Assembly: GCA_001770955.1 (NCBI GenBank) | Contig: MESL01000031.1 | Location: 60,285-124,284 of the forward strand | DNA length: 64,000 nucleotides | From: Burkholderiales bacterium RIFCSPLOWO2_12_FULL_65_40 | GTDB lineage: Bacteria; Pseudomonadota; Gammaproteobacteria; Burkholderiales; Burkholderiaceae_C | Direction: 5' to 3' | Shown: piece by piece, positions 37,690-46,147 of the stretch | How positions within the stretch are numbered: position 1 is the stretch's first letter | Layout of the letters: each line of letters opens with the position of its first letter | Program-made: the position numbers and the translations under genes | The notes under the pieces: generated by a model | What the model saw: only the letters and a program-made list of their open reading frames with translations | What the model was told of the DNA's origin: nothing | Databases searched by the model: none

Positions 37690-39411
37690 ATGCGACGCTT
37701 TCCCATTCTTCTTGCAGGGCTTCTGCTGAGCCTGCAGGCCCATGCCGCTTCGTCTTCGTTCAGCAGCGCCACCCGTGAACTCACCATCACTGAGATTGGA
37801 CTGGCCGGGTTGCCCGACCGCTATCGCGATGTGGTGTTGCGTATCCTGGGTTTTTCAGCCGTCCACGTCAACGACCCGCGCGCCACCACCTACAGCTTCG
37901 ACACGGCCACCGCAACGATGCACCTGCCCAGCCTGCTGATCGACGGACAGGCGTTTACCGGTGTGCGTGTCGAAGGCACGCAGATGGCTGTGCTGAGCGT
38001 GGGCGCAGCGGCAGAGGGCACGGCCCAGGCCTTCCCCGGCGCGGCCGGCTTTGGCGCCCAGGCCACGGGTGGACGCGGGGGCCGCGTGATCACCGTGACC
38101 AACCTGAATGCCAACGGACCTGGTTCATTGCAGGCTGCACTGGACGAGCAAGGCCCGCGCACCGTGGTGTTTGCCGTCAGCGGTCTGATCGATGCCGCCA
38201 TCCACCTCACGCGCGGCGATGTCACCATCGCTGGCCACACATCGCCCGGTGGCATCACCATCCGCCAGCTCCACACCACGGAAGAGCCCTACTGCGATCA
38301 CGACGTGGCCTGCGCCGCTGGCAGTCGCAAGGCCGACAACTGGATCCTGCGCCATGTGCGCATCCGGCCCGATGGGCAGCACGACGACGGCCTGCGCCTG
38401 CGCTACACACGGCGGGCCATCATCGACCAGGTGTCGATCGGTGGCGCCACCGACGAGGCCGTGGAAATTTCGTATGCGCAGGACATCACGCTGCAGAACA
38501 CCCTCATTGCCGAAACGGTGGGCGACCATGCCGACCGGGGTGGCGTGCTGGTCAACTACAGCAACCCCACCCAGGGCTACGAGCTGACGCGCCTGGCGCT
38601 GCACCACAACGTGTTCAACCGCATCCTCGGGCGCTACCCCGAGCTGTCGCGGGAAAGCGCCGCAGCGGCCGGTTCGGTGATGGACATCGAGCTGTCCAAC
38701 AACCTGTACTGGGACATGGGCTATTTCATCGACGTGAACAACACCACCATCTCGGCTTCAGACGCTGGCCAGCCCGTCTACTACCGCATGAACCTGGCCG
38801 CCAACCAGGCCGTGGTACGCAATGCCTGCCAACCTGAGCCCTTCCGTTACGGCCTGATCCATATGGCCACCCCCATGGGCGCGCAAGCTCTCACCGCCAC
38901 ATGGTTTTCGGGCAACCGCCTCAACCTCTATCCCGACCGCAGCGACTACGCCCTGATGTACTGCTGCAACGACTACCCCGATGCGCAGCCCCCGGCCACC
39001 CTGCCCGGCTTTGCCGTGGCGCAGCGGCACAGCTTTCCATTCATCGGATACGACCGCGCGGAGCACCTGGCTCCGCTGGCTGTGGCACGCGCAGGGGCCT
39101 TTCCGCGGGACCCCATGGACCGACGGCTGATGGATGCCGTCGCCCGGGGGCAGATCAGCCTGCAGCCGCGCCACATCAACCCGGCGGGCGACGGCAGCGC
39201 CCTGCCCTTCACCGTGCCCCCCGCACCGCCCGCCGACTCCGATGGCGACGGCATGCCCGATGCCTGGGAGACCGCCCACGGCCTGAACCCGCTGGCGCAG
39301 GACCACAACGGCACGCAGTTGTCGATGGCCGTGATCGGCGTGCCCGGCTACACCAACCTGGAGGTGTACCTGCACGAGCTGTCGGAGCAGCGCATCCGCG
39401 AAGGGCGCTGA
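37690..39411 (+). CDS. Secreted pectate lyase-like (PL1-type) beta-helix protein
   Basis: A 573-residue exoprotein with signal peptide MRRFPILLAGLLLSLQAHA. An N-terminal domain of unknown type (~20-110) precedes a parallel beta-helix resembling PL1 lyases: AFPGAAGFGAQATGGRGGRVITVTNLN, GPGSLQAALDEQGPRTVVFAVSG and DVTIAGHTSPGGITI. The central motif IIDQVSIGGATDEAVEIS (~245-262) has Gln where PL1 proteins usually have IDHCS, so catalysis is uncertain. The C-terminus has the calcium-binding-type loop DSDGDGMPDAWE (~517) and a dockerin-like tail. It may bind or cut plant or algal polysaccharide. Convergent with the chemoreceptor gene, 18 bp apart. Confidence 0.8.
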   Translation: MRRFPILLAGLLLSLQAHAASSSFSSATRELTITEIGLAGLPDRYRDVVLRILGFSAVHVNDPRATTYSFDTATATMHLPSLLIDGQAFTGVRVEGTQMAVLSVGAAAEGTAQAFPGAAGFGAQATGGRGGRVITVTNLNANGPGSLQAALDEQGPRTVVFAVSGLIDAAIHLTRGDVTIAGHTSPGGITIRQLHTTEEPYCDHDVACAAGSRKADNWILRHVRIRPDGQHDDGLRLRYTRRAIIDQVSIGGATDEAVEISYAQDITLQNTLIAETVGDHADRGGVLVNYSNPTQGYELTRLALHHNVFNRILGRYPELSRESAAAAGSVMDIELSNNLYWDMGYFIDVNNTTISASDAGQPVYYRMNLAANQAVVRNACQPEPFRYGLIHMATPMGAQALTATWFSGNRLNLYPDRSDYALMYCCNDYPDAQPPATLPGFAVAQRHSFPFIGYDRAEHLAPLAVARAGAFPRDPMDRRLMDAVARGQISLQPRHINPAGDGSALPFTVPPAPPADSDGDGMPDAWETAHGLNPLAQDHNGTQLSMAVIGVPGYTNLEVYLHELSEQRIREGR

Positions 39412-39429
39412 GTAGGCATCCGCCAGCGG

Positions 39430-40956
39430 CTACGCCACCTGCAGGCTGAAGCCCCCCTTGGGCTTGAAGACACCGCAGCCGATCACACGGTCGGTGCCCA
39501 GCGGAAGGATGAAAGAGGTTTTTTCATCCACGGCGCCGGTGACCGGGTTCACCACCTCGTAATCCACCCAGTCACCCCCGCGTTGGGCCGCCGCAAAAAA
39601 TTCGCGCAGAACCAGGGCACCGTCCAGGCCAGGAACATCGTGCACGGTTTTCCCGACCCGCTCGGGTGTGGAGCCAAACACCTGGTAGACGCCATTCCGG
39701 TCAAACACAAAGATGTACTGGTCACGATCGCGGAACACGCCCGCGGGGTCGTGAAACTCCTGGGCTGCAGCCGCCAGGCCCCTCTGTTCCACCCGTTGCA
39801 CGGCCCTGCAGACCAGCGCATGGGCCTCGTCGGCGGTCCCCCGGCGCAGCCGTATGGCGGCCACCGAGGCGCTGAGGCTGGAAGAACGGTCTCGCAGACC
39901 CAGGGTGGAATGCAGGGCTTCTTCGACCATGCTGCCGTTGCGCTGCGTGATCTGGTCCAGTTCCTTGACGGCCTGTGAGACTTCTCTCAGGGTCATGCTT
40001 TGCTCGTCACTGGCCCCGGCGATGGCATTCAGGCCGTCGGCCACCTCGCGCACCCCCTGCACCACTGTGCGCAGATGGTTCTTGACGGCATCCGTGCGTG
40101 CCACCCCCGTGTCCACCTGGTTCCCGGCGCGCTCGATCAGGGCACGGATCTCGCGGGCCGAAGTGGCACTGCGCTGCGCCAGGGTGCGCACCTCGCTGGC
40201 CACCACGGCAAAGCCCCGCCCGCTCTCTCCGGCCCGCGCTGCCTCCACCGCGGCGTTGAGCGCCAGGATGTTGGTCTGGAAAGCAATGCCATCGATCACA
40301 TTGACGATTTCGCCCATGCGCCGCGAACCTGTGGCGATTTCGCCCATCGCGGCCACGGCGGTCTCCATGGCCCCGGCGCCTGCATCCACCTCGGCACGGA
40401 CACGGCGCGTGAGCGCATCCACTTCCTTGGCCCGCTGCGCCGTGGCCTGTACCGATTCACTGAGCGCCACGATGCTGGCGCTGGCCTGCTCCAGGCTGGC
40501 GGCCTGGGCCTCGGTGCGCTGCGACAGGTCCTGCATGCTCTCGGTCAGGGACGTACCTGCCTGGGCCACGTGCACCGCCTGGTTGCGCACGGTTCCCACC
40601 AGGCCTGAGAAGTTTTCGTTCATGGATTCGAGATACTGCCCGGCCTGCGCCAGTTCGCCCCGGCCAGGCACCACCACGGTCTGGGACAGATCGCCCCGCG
40701 CATTGTTGCGGGCGATGCGGGCCAGCGCCCCGGCCTGCAGCAGCAGTTCGCGGGCACATCCGGCAAAAAGGTACAGCAGCACACACCACAGCGCCGCGCC
40801 CAGCGCCAGCCACGGCTGCACGCCGCCCCAGGCTGCCGCGATGGCGATGGGAGCCAACGCCAGCAAAAGGCCGCCCAGCAAGGCGAGCCGGACATGCAGG
40901 CCCAGAGGGCGCAACAGCCAGGCCGCCGGGAGAAAGGCAAGATCGAGGATTCGCAT
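39430..40956 (-). CDS. Methyl-accepting chemotaxis protein with C-terminal Cache-like domain
   Basis: A 508-residue chemoreceptor. Two membrane segments at ~15-65 have almost no periplasmic loop between them. The signalling domain (~110-370) has the hairpin tip [41 protein letters not shown]. After it, residues ~385-508 form a single-Cache-like sensor module ([68 protein letters not shown]) that would be cytoplasmic. Sensor domains normally lie N-terminal and periplasmic. It ends facing the pectate lyase-like gene. No che genes adjoin. Confidence 0.88.
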   Translation of the reverse strand: MRILDLAFLPAAWLLRPLGLHVRLALLGGLLLALAPIAIAAAWGGVQPWLALGAALWCVLLYLFAGCARELLLQAGALARIARNNARGDLSQTVVVPGRGELAQAGQYLESMNENFSGLVGTVRNQAVHVAQAGTSLTESMQDLSQRTEAQAASLEQASASIVALSESVQATAQRAKEVDALTRRVRAEVDAGAGAMETAVAAMGEIATGSRRMGEIVNVIDGIAFQTNILALNAAVEAARAGESGRGFAVVASEVRTLAQRSATSAREIRALIERAGNQVDTGVARTDAVKNHLRTVVQGVREVADGLNAIAGASDEQSMTLREVSQAVKELDQITQRNGSMVEEALHSTLGLRDRSSSLSASVAAIRLRRGTADEAHALVCRAVQRVEQRGLAAAAQEFHDPAGVFRDRDQYIFVFDRNGVYQVFGSTPERVGKTVHDVPGLDGALVLREFFAAAQRGGDWVDYEVVNPVTGAVDEKTSFILPLGTDRVIGCGVFKPKGGFSLQVA

Positions 40957-41205
40957 GGGCCGACCGCATCAGGTTGATGGCGGGCTGGCTCCCGCGCGCA
41001 CTGCTTCACTCCACCACGGCGGCAGCCTTGCCAGACCTGTCACGAGGGCGCGGACCGTGGAGCGTGTTCCAGGACCTGCGTACAGGCCCAGGGGCGCAAG
41101 CCTAAAGGACCGCCCGGCAAATGGGAACCGCGGCCCGTGGATGTTTTTTCAAACGCGCACGGAACAATCTTCAGGGCGGGACTTTCCCTAACCCCGGACG
41201 GAGGT

Positions 41206-41460
41206 TCACCCCCCGGTCACTGGCGGGAAGAACGCCACTTCCGCCCCTTCCACGAGGGCGGCAGACTCGTCACTGAGCACCTGGTCGAGCGCCATGCGCA
41301 CGGCCCGGCCGCGCGCCAGGCTGGCGGCATACGGGCCGCCGCGCGCGATGAGTTCGTCGCGCAGCGCTCCCAGCGTCGTGGCGGCGGTTTCGACCGCCTC
41401 GCTGCCCTGCCCCACGGCCTCGCGGATGGATGCGAAATAGCGCACCGTTATCTTGCTCAC
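41206..41460 (-). CDS. moaD: Molybdopterin synthase sulfur-carrier subunit
   Basis: An 84-residue ubiquitin-like protein ending in PPVTGG; the C-terminal Gly-Gly is thiocarboxylated to feed sulfur to MoaE. ITVRYFASIREAVGQGSE and EVAFFPPVTGG are characteristic. Its start overlaps the moeA stop by four bases (ATGA), so the two are translationally coupled. The 249-bp space beyond it (40957-41205) has no gene I can support. Confidence 0.93.
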   Translation of the reverse strand: MSKITVRYFASIREAVGQGSEAVETAATTLGALRDELIARGGPYAASLARGRAVRMALDQVLSDESAALVEGAEVAFFPPVTGG

Positions 41461-42677
41461 ATCAACTCCGAAAATGCGATGAAGCGCACCACATCACCGT
41501 GCGCAATGGTCTGGCCCGCCGGGTGATCGACCACGCCATCGCCCCAGACGGTGGAGGTGAGCACGCCCGAGCCCTGGTGCGGGAACAGGTCCAGCCCGCC
41601 AGCGGCATTGTGGCGCACACGCAAAAATTCACGGCGTTTTTCGGGCTTTGGCCAATTGAAATGGGCGCTGGCAGCTACGGATTTGGGAGCAACATCCGGC
41701 ACCCCCTGCAGGCGCAGCAGGAAGGGCCGCACGAGCATGAGGAAGGTGATGAAGCTGGACACCGGGTTGCCGGGCAGGCCTATGAAATACGCGTCGCCCA
41801 CCCGGCCGCAAGCAAACGGCTTGCCGGGCTTGATGGCGATCTGCCAGAGGTCCAGGCGGCCCAGCTGCTGCACGGCGGGCTTGACATGGTCTTCCTCGCC
41901 GACGGACACGCCGCCGCTGGTCAGCACCATATCGTGGCGGCCGCTGGCACTGCGCAGGGCCTCCACAGTGGCCTCACGCTGGTCGGGCAGGTTGCCGCAG
42001 TCGGTGACCTCGCAGCCCAGGCGCTGCAGCAGGGTGCGCAGGAAGAAGCGGTTGCTGTTGTAGATGGCACCGGGCGGCAGGCTTTCGGGCGCCACGGTGC
42101 CCGGCATGACCAGTTCGTCGCCGGTGGAGAACAAGGCCACACGCGGGCGGCGTGCCACCGGCAGGCGGGCCAGACCGATGCTGGCTGCCAGCCCCAGCGC
42201 GGCGGGGGTCAGGCGCGTGCCGGCGCGCAGCACCACGGCACCCTGGGCGATGTCTTCGCCCGCGCGGCGGATGTTCTGGCCGGCGCGGGGCACGGCCTGA
42301 ACGCGCACCGTGCCAGCGTCCTGCGCCACGCAGTCTTCCTGCATGACCACGGCGTCGGCGCCGGGCGGCACGGGTGCGCCGGTGAAGATGCGCGCGGCGG
42401 TGCCGCTCTGCAGGGGCTCCCCCACGCTGCCTGCGGCGATGCGCTGCGACACCGGCAGCGCGGTGCCTGCGGCGGCCACATCGGCGCAGCGCAGGGCATA
42501 GCCGTCCATGGCGCTGTTGTCGAACGCGGGCACCTGCAGGGCCGACACGATGTCCTGTGCCAACACACGGCCGTCGGCATCGAAGGTCGAAACCTCCTCC
42601 TGCGCGAGCGGGGCCGCAGCCTGGGCCAGCAACGCGGCCAGCGCTTCGTCCAGCGTCATGAGCGGCGGGCGGCTCAC
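41457..42677 (-). CDS. moeA: Molybdopterin molybdenumtransferase
   Basis: A 406-residue MoeA that inserts molybdate into adenylylated molybdopterin. VPAFDNSAMDGYALRCADV is the N-terminal hallmark. The MogA/gephyrin-like domain shows VALFSTGDELVMPG, IYNSNRFFLRTLL, LTSGGVSVGEEDHVK and the conserved GLPGNPVSSFITF. It overlaps mobB upstream and moaD downstream by four bases each, forming mobB-moeA-moaD. Confidence 0.96.
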   Translation of the reverse strand: MSRPPLMTLDEALAALLAQAAAPLAQEEVSTFDADGRVLAQDIVSALQVPAFDNSAMDGYALRCADVAAAGTALPVSQRIAAGSVGEPLQSGTAARIFTGAPVPPGADAVVMQEDCVAQDAGTVRVQAVPRAGQNIRRAGEDIAQGAVVLRAGTRLTPAALGLAASIGLARLPVARRPRVALFSTGDELVMPGTVAPESLPPGAIYNSNRFFLRTLLQRLGCEVTDCGNLPDQREATVEALRSASGRHDMVLTSGGVSVGEEDHVKPAVQQLGRLDLWQIAIKPGKPFACGRVGDAYFIGLPGNPVSSFITFLMLVRPFLLRLQGVPDVAPKSVAASAHFNWPKPEKRREFLRVRHNAAGGLDLFPHQGSGVLTSTVWGDGVVDHPAGQTIAHGDVVRFIAFSELM

Positions 42678-43228
42678 AGCAGGCCTCCGTGCAGATCCCA
42701 GTGGTATTCAAAGCGCTCGCCCTGCGCCAGCAGCCACTGCGCCACCTGCGCGGGCTGGTTCAGGTCGAGCACCGGCAGCTGTGTGGGCACGGGCAGGCGG
42801 TCCGGCGCATCGGTGGCCACGGCGGCAACGAAATCGTCATCGGGGTAACGCACGGGGCGCTCAGGCTGGCCCGGCTCGGGGGCGCGCCAGACCTCGATCT
42901 TGAGCAGGTCGCTTTCCTTGAAGCCTTCCACCAGGACCCAGTCCACCCCTTCATACAGCTCGGCCAGCATCTGGTGCACGGTCATCTGCGCGGGCTGCTC
43001 GAATTCGCGCACCAGCGCCAGGCGCCGGTCGGAGGCAATCACGACCTCGAAGGCGCCGGCCTCGCGGTGGCGGTGCGAATCCTTGCCGGGGTGGTCGATG
43101 TCGAAACGGTGGTGGGCGTGCTTGACCACCGACACCCGCAAGCCCTGCTGGCGCAGCAGGGGAATGATCTGCTCGATCAGCGTCGTCTTGCCGGAGTTGG
43201 AATACCCGGCAAAGCATGCAACCTTCAT
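42674..43228 (-). CDS. mobB: Molybdopterin-guanine dinucleotide biosynthesis protein B
   Basis: A 184-residue P-loop protein, CFAGYSNSGKTTLIEQIIPLL, with KHAHHRFDIDHPGKDSHRHREAG, the MobB hallmark. The C-terminal part has WVLVEGFKESDLLKIEVWR. MobB assists MobA in attaching GMP to molybdopterin. It starts a tightly overlapping mobB-moeA-moaD operon, 69 bp downstream of thrC with a palindromic repeat between. Confidence 0.92.
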   Translation of the reverse strand: MKVACFAGYSNSGKTTLIEQIIPLLRQQGLRVSVVKHAHHRFDIDHPGKDSHRHREAGAFEVVIASDRRLALVREFEQPAQMTVHQMLAELYEGVDWVLVEGFKESDLLKIEVWRAPEPGQPERPVRYPDDDFVAAVATDAPDRLPVPTQLPVLDLNQPAQVAQWLLAQGERFEYHWDLHGGLL

Positions 43229-43251
43229 CCGTCAGCCCTTCATTTGCTATC

Positions 43252-43300
43252 GTTTAAATAGCTACCAGCGCTTACTGGGTGTGCGCAAAAGCCAATTTTA
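43252..43300. repeat. TAAATAGCT..AGCGCTT repeat at the thrC stop
   Basis: Left arm TTTAAATAGCTACCAGCGCTT and a degenerate right arm AAAGCCAATTTTA. It reaches the TAA stop codon of thrC and covers the first part of the thrC-mobB spacer. Confidence 0.65.
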
Positions 43301-44728
43301 TTGACAATGCCGCTCGATATAGGCCTGAACCTGCCGCACGTCGGCGGGCATGACCTGCACGCGCTTGGGCAGGTCTTCGATGCCGGCGAACTTGGGCGGG
43401 CGCTCAGGCGCATGGCCCAGGGCCTCGACGATGGTCTCGGCAAACTTGATGGGCAGGGCGGTTTCCAGCACGATCATGGGCACGCTGGCGTCGCCCCGGT
43501 GCTCGCGCGCCACCTTCACGCCGTCGGCGGTGTGGGTGTCGATGGTCACGCCGTGGCGCTGGAAGGTGTCGCGGATGGTGGCCAGGCGGTCGGCGTGCGT
43601 GCTCTTGCCGCTCTCGAAACCGTACTTGGTGGCTGCGTCAGCGAAGTGCGGGTCCTGGCTCAGGTCGAACCGGCCTTGCGTGGACAGCGCATCACCGAAC
43701 AGCGCCTTGGTCCGGGCCGCATCACGGCCCAGCAGGTCGAACACGAAGCGCTCGAAGTTGCTGGCCTTGCTGATGTCCATCGAGGGGCTCGACGTTTCGT
43801 GCGTGTCGGCGCTGCCGCGCACGCGGTACACGCCGGTGCGGAAGAACTCGTCGAGCACGTCGTTCTCGTTCGTCGCCACCACCAGCCTGGCAATCGGCAG
43901 ACCCATGCTGCGCGCCACATGGCCAGCGCAGACGTTGCCGAAGTTGCCCGACGGCACGGTGAAGCTCACCTTCTGGTCATTCGTCTCGGTGGCCTGCACG
44001 TAGCCGGCAAAGTAGTACACCACCTGCGCCAGCAGACGCGCCCAGTTGATGGAGTTGACGGTGCCGATCTTGTACTTGCGCTTGAAGTCGAGGTCGTTGC
44101 TGACCGCCTTGACGATGTCCTGGCAGTCGTCGAACACGCCTTCGATGGCGAGGTTGTGGATGTTCTCGTCCTGCAGGCTGAACATCTGCGCCTGCTGAAA
44201 GGCACTCATGCGGCCGTGCGGGCTGGTCATGAAGACGCGCACGCCCTGCTTGCCGCGCATGGCGTATTCGGCCGCGCTGCCGGTGTCGCCGGAAGTCGCC
44301 CCGAGGATGTTGAGCTGCTCGCCCCGGCGCCCCAGTTCGTACTCGAACAGGTTGCCCAGCAGCTGCATGGCCATGTCCTTGAAGGCCAGCGTGGGGCCAT
44401 TGGACAGGGCTTCGAGCCACAGGCCGTCTTCGAGGTGGCGCAGCGGCACGATCTCGCCAGTGCCGAACACCTCGGCCGTGTACGTCTTCTCGCACAGGCG
44501 CTTGAGGTCGGCGGCAGGAATGTCGTCGATGTAGAGCGAGAGGATCTGGAAGGCCAGCTCGGCGTAGCCCTGCTCGTGATAAGCCTTGCGCAGGCGCGTG
44601 AGCGCGGCGTCGTCGATGTGCGGATAACGCTCGGGCAGGTACAGGCCGCCATCGGGCGCCAGGCCTTCGAGCAGGATGTCGCAGAAATGCTTGCGGTCGG
44701 GGTGGCCGCGCGTGGAGAGGTACAGCAT
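43298..44728 (-). CDS. thrC: Threonine synthase
   Basis: A 476-residue PLP enzyme that converts O-phosphohomoserine to threonine. The N-terminal MLYLSTRGHPDRKHFCDILLEGLAPDGGLYLPE and the PLP lysine in GPTLAFKDMAMQLLGN (Lys ~117) identify the long ThrC type. ILGATSGDTGSAAEYAM binds PLP phosphate, and VPSGNFGNVCAGHVA is also conserved. It lies 15 bp after hom on the same strand. Confidence 0.97.
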   Translation of the reverse strand: MLYLSTRGHPDRKHFCDILLEGLAPDGGLYLPERYPHIDDAALTRLRKAYHEQGYAELAFQILSLYIDDIPAADLKRLCEKTYTAEVFGTGEIVPLRHLEDGLWLEALSNGPTLAFKDMAMQLLGNLFEYELGRRGEQLNILGATSGDTGSAAEYAMRGKQGVRVFMTSPHGRMSAFQQAQMFSLQDENIHNLAIEGVFDDCQDIVKAVSNDLDFKRKYKIGTVNSINWARLLAQVVYYFAGYVQATETNDQKVSFTVPSGNFGNVCAGHVARSMGLPIARLVVATNENDVLDEFFRTGVYRVRGSADTHETSSPSMDISKASNFERFVFDLLGRDAARTKALFGDALSTQGRFDLSQDPHFADAATKYGFESGKSTHADRLATIRDTFQRHGVTIDTHTADGVKVAREHRGDASVPMIVLETALPIKFAETIVEALGHAPERPPKFAGIEDLPKRVQVMPADVRQVQAYIERHCQ

Positions 44729-44743
44729 GGCTTTGTCGTTTCC

Positions 44744-46078
44744 CTAGTTCAGCTCTTCCTTGCGGATGCGCGTAATGGGGGCCAGCACCGTGGGCAGCTG
44801 CTGCATCTGGGCAATGGCGTCGTTCATGGTGCCTTCGCGCGTGTCGTGCGTGAGGATGATGAGGTCGGTCTGGGTGGAACCCTCGCCCCCCACCTCGTCG
44901 GCCTCGCGCTGCAGCACCGCGTCGATGCTGATGCCGGCCTCGGCCAGCAGGCCCGTGACCTTGGCCAGCACGCCGGCCTGGTCGGCCACGCGCAGGCGCA
45001 GGTAATAGCTGGTGACCACTTCGCTCATGGGCAGCACGGGCAGGGAGCCCATGGCGTCGGCCAGGGTGTTCGGCTGGAAGGCCAGGTGGGGCACGCGGTG
45101 CTCGGGGTCGGCCGTGTGCAGGCGGGCGATGTCCACCAGGTCGGCGATCACGGCGCTGGCGGTAGGTTCGCTGCCCGCACCCTTGCCGTAGTACAGCGTG
45201 GTGCCCACGGCATCGCCCTGCACGACGACGGCGTTCATCGCGCCTTCGACGTTGGCGATCAGGCGCTTGGAGGGCACAAGGCTCGGGTGCACGCGCAGCT
45301 CGATGCCCTTGTCGGCGCGCTTGGTGATGCCCAGCAGCTTGATGCGGTAGCCGAGCTGCTCGGCGTACTTGATGTCGGCGGCGCCCAGCTGGGTGATGCC
45401 TTCGACGTAGGCCTTGTCGAACTGCACGGGAATGCCGAACGCGATGGCGCTCATCAGCGTGACCTTGTGCGCCGCGTCCACGCCCTCGATGTCGAAGGTG
45501 GGGTCTGCCTCGGCGTAGCCCAGACGCTGCGCTTCCTTGAGCACCACGTCGAAGTCCAGACCCTTGCTGCGCATCTCGGACAGGATAAAGTTGGTGGTGC
45601 CGTTGATGATGCCGGCGATCCACTGGATGCGGTTGGCCGTCAACCCTTCGCGCAGCGCCTTGATGATCGGGATGCCGCCGGCCACGGCGGCTTCAAACGC
45701 CACCATCACGCCCTTGGCCGAGGCGGCCGCGAAGATCTCGGTGCCGTGCACGGCCAGCAGCGCCTTGTTGGCGGTGACCACATGCTTGCCGGCCGCGATG
45801 GCTTCCAGCACCAGGGCCTTGGCGATGCCGTAACCACCAATCAGCTCGATCACGATGTCGATGTCGGGGTTGGCGATGATGGCCCGGGCGTCGTTGACGA
45901 CCTGGATGTCCGCACCCACGACCGACTTGGCGCGCTCCACGTCCAGATCGGCCACCATGGTGATCTGGATGCCACGGCCCGCGCGGCGGCTGATTTCGTC
46001 CTGGTTGCGCTGCAACACGTTGAACACGCCGCTACCGACGGTGCCGATGCCCAGCAGGCCTACTTGGATGGGTTTCAT
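44744..46078 (-). CDS. hom: Homoserine dehydrogenase
   Basis: A 444-residue monofunctional enzyme that reduces aspartate semialdehyde to homoserine. The NAD(P) motif is GLLGIGTVGSGVFNVLQRN. The catalytic region has FEAAVAGGIPIIKALREGL and GIINGTTNFILSEM. A C-terminal ACT domain (~350-425, YYLRLRVADQAGVLAKVTGLLAEAGISIDAVLQ) suggests threonine feedback control. asd, encoding the preceding step, is at the far end of the window. It leads into thrC. Confidence 0.97.
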   Translation of the reverse strand: MKPIQVGLLGIGTVGSGVFNVLQRNQDEISRRAGRGIQITMVADLDVERAKSVVGADIQVVNDARAIIANPDIDIVIELIGGYGIAKALVLEAIAAGKHVVTANKALLAVHGTEIFAAASAKGVMVAFEAAVAGGIPIIKALREGLTANRIQWIAGIINGTTNFILSEMRSKGLDFDVVLKEAQRLGYAEADPTFDIEGVDAAHKVTLMSAIAFGIPVQFDKAYVEGITQLGAADIKYAEQLGYRIKLLGITKRADKGIELRVHPSLVPSKRLIANVEGAMNAVVVQGDAVGTTLYYGKGAGSEPTASAVIADLVDIARLHTADPEHRVPHLAFQPNTLADAMGSLPVLPMSEVVTSYYLRLRVADQAGVLAKVTGLLAEAGISIDAVLQREADEVGGEGSTQTDLIILTHDTREGTMNDAIAQMQQLPTVLAPITRIRKEELN

Positions 46079-46095
46079 GACAATTTCTTTTGAGA

Positions 46096-46147
46096 ATAAA
46101 AATGGCTCTAGCGCTTGACTGGATTGCGTCAGGTGCTATCAATTTTT
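46096..46147. repeat. AAAATGGCT..AGCGCTTGA repeat at the alaA stop
   Basis: Left arm AATAAAAATGGCTCTAGCGC with TTGACTGG, right arm TCAGGTGCTATCAATTTTTC. It fills the alaA-hom spacer and covers the last codons and stop of alaA, so the element supplies the C-terminal end of the coding sequence. Confidence 0.65.

Noticed and set aside
43301-46093. A 930-codon plus-strand frame opposite thrC and hom
   Set aside because: Shadow of the two minus-strand genes; no recognisable protein features.
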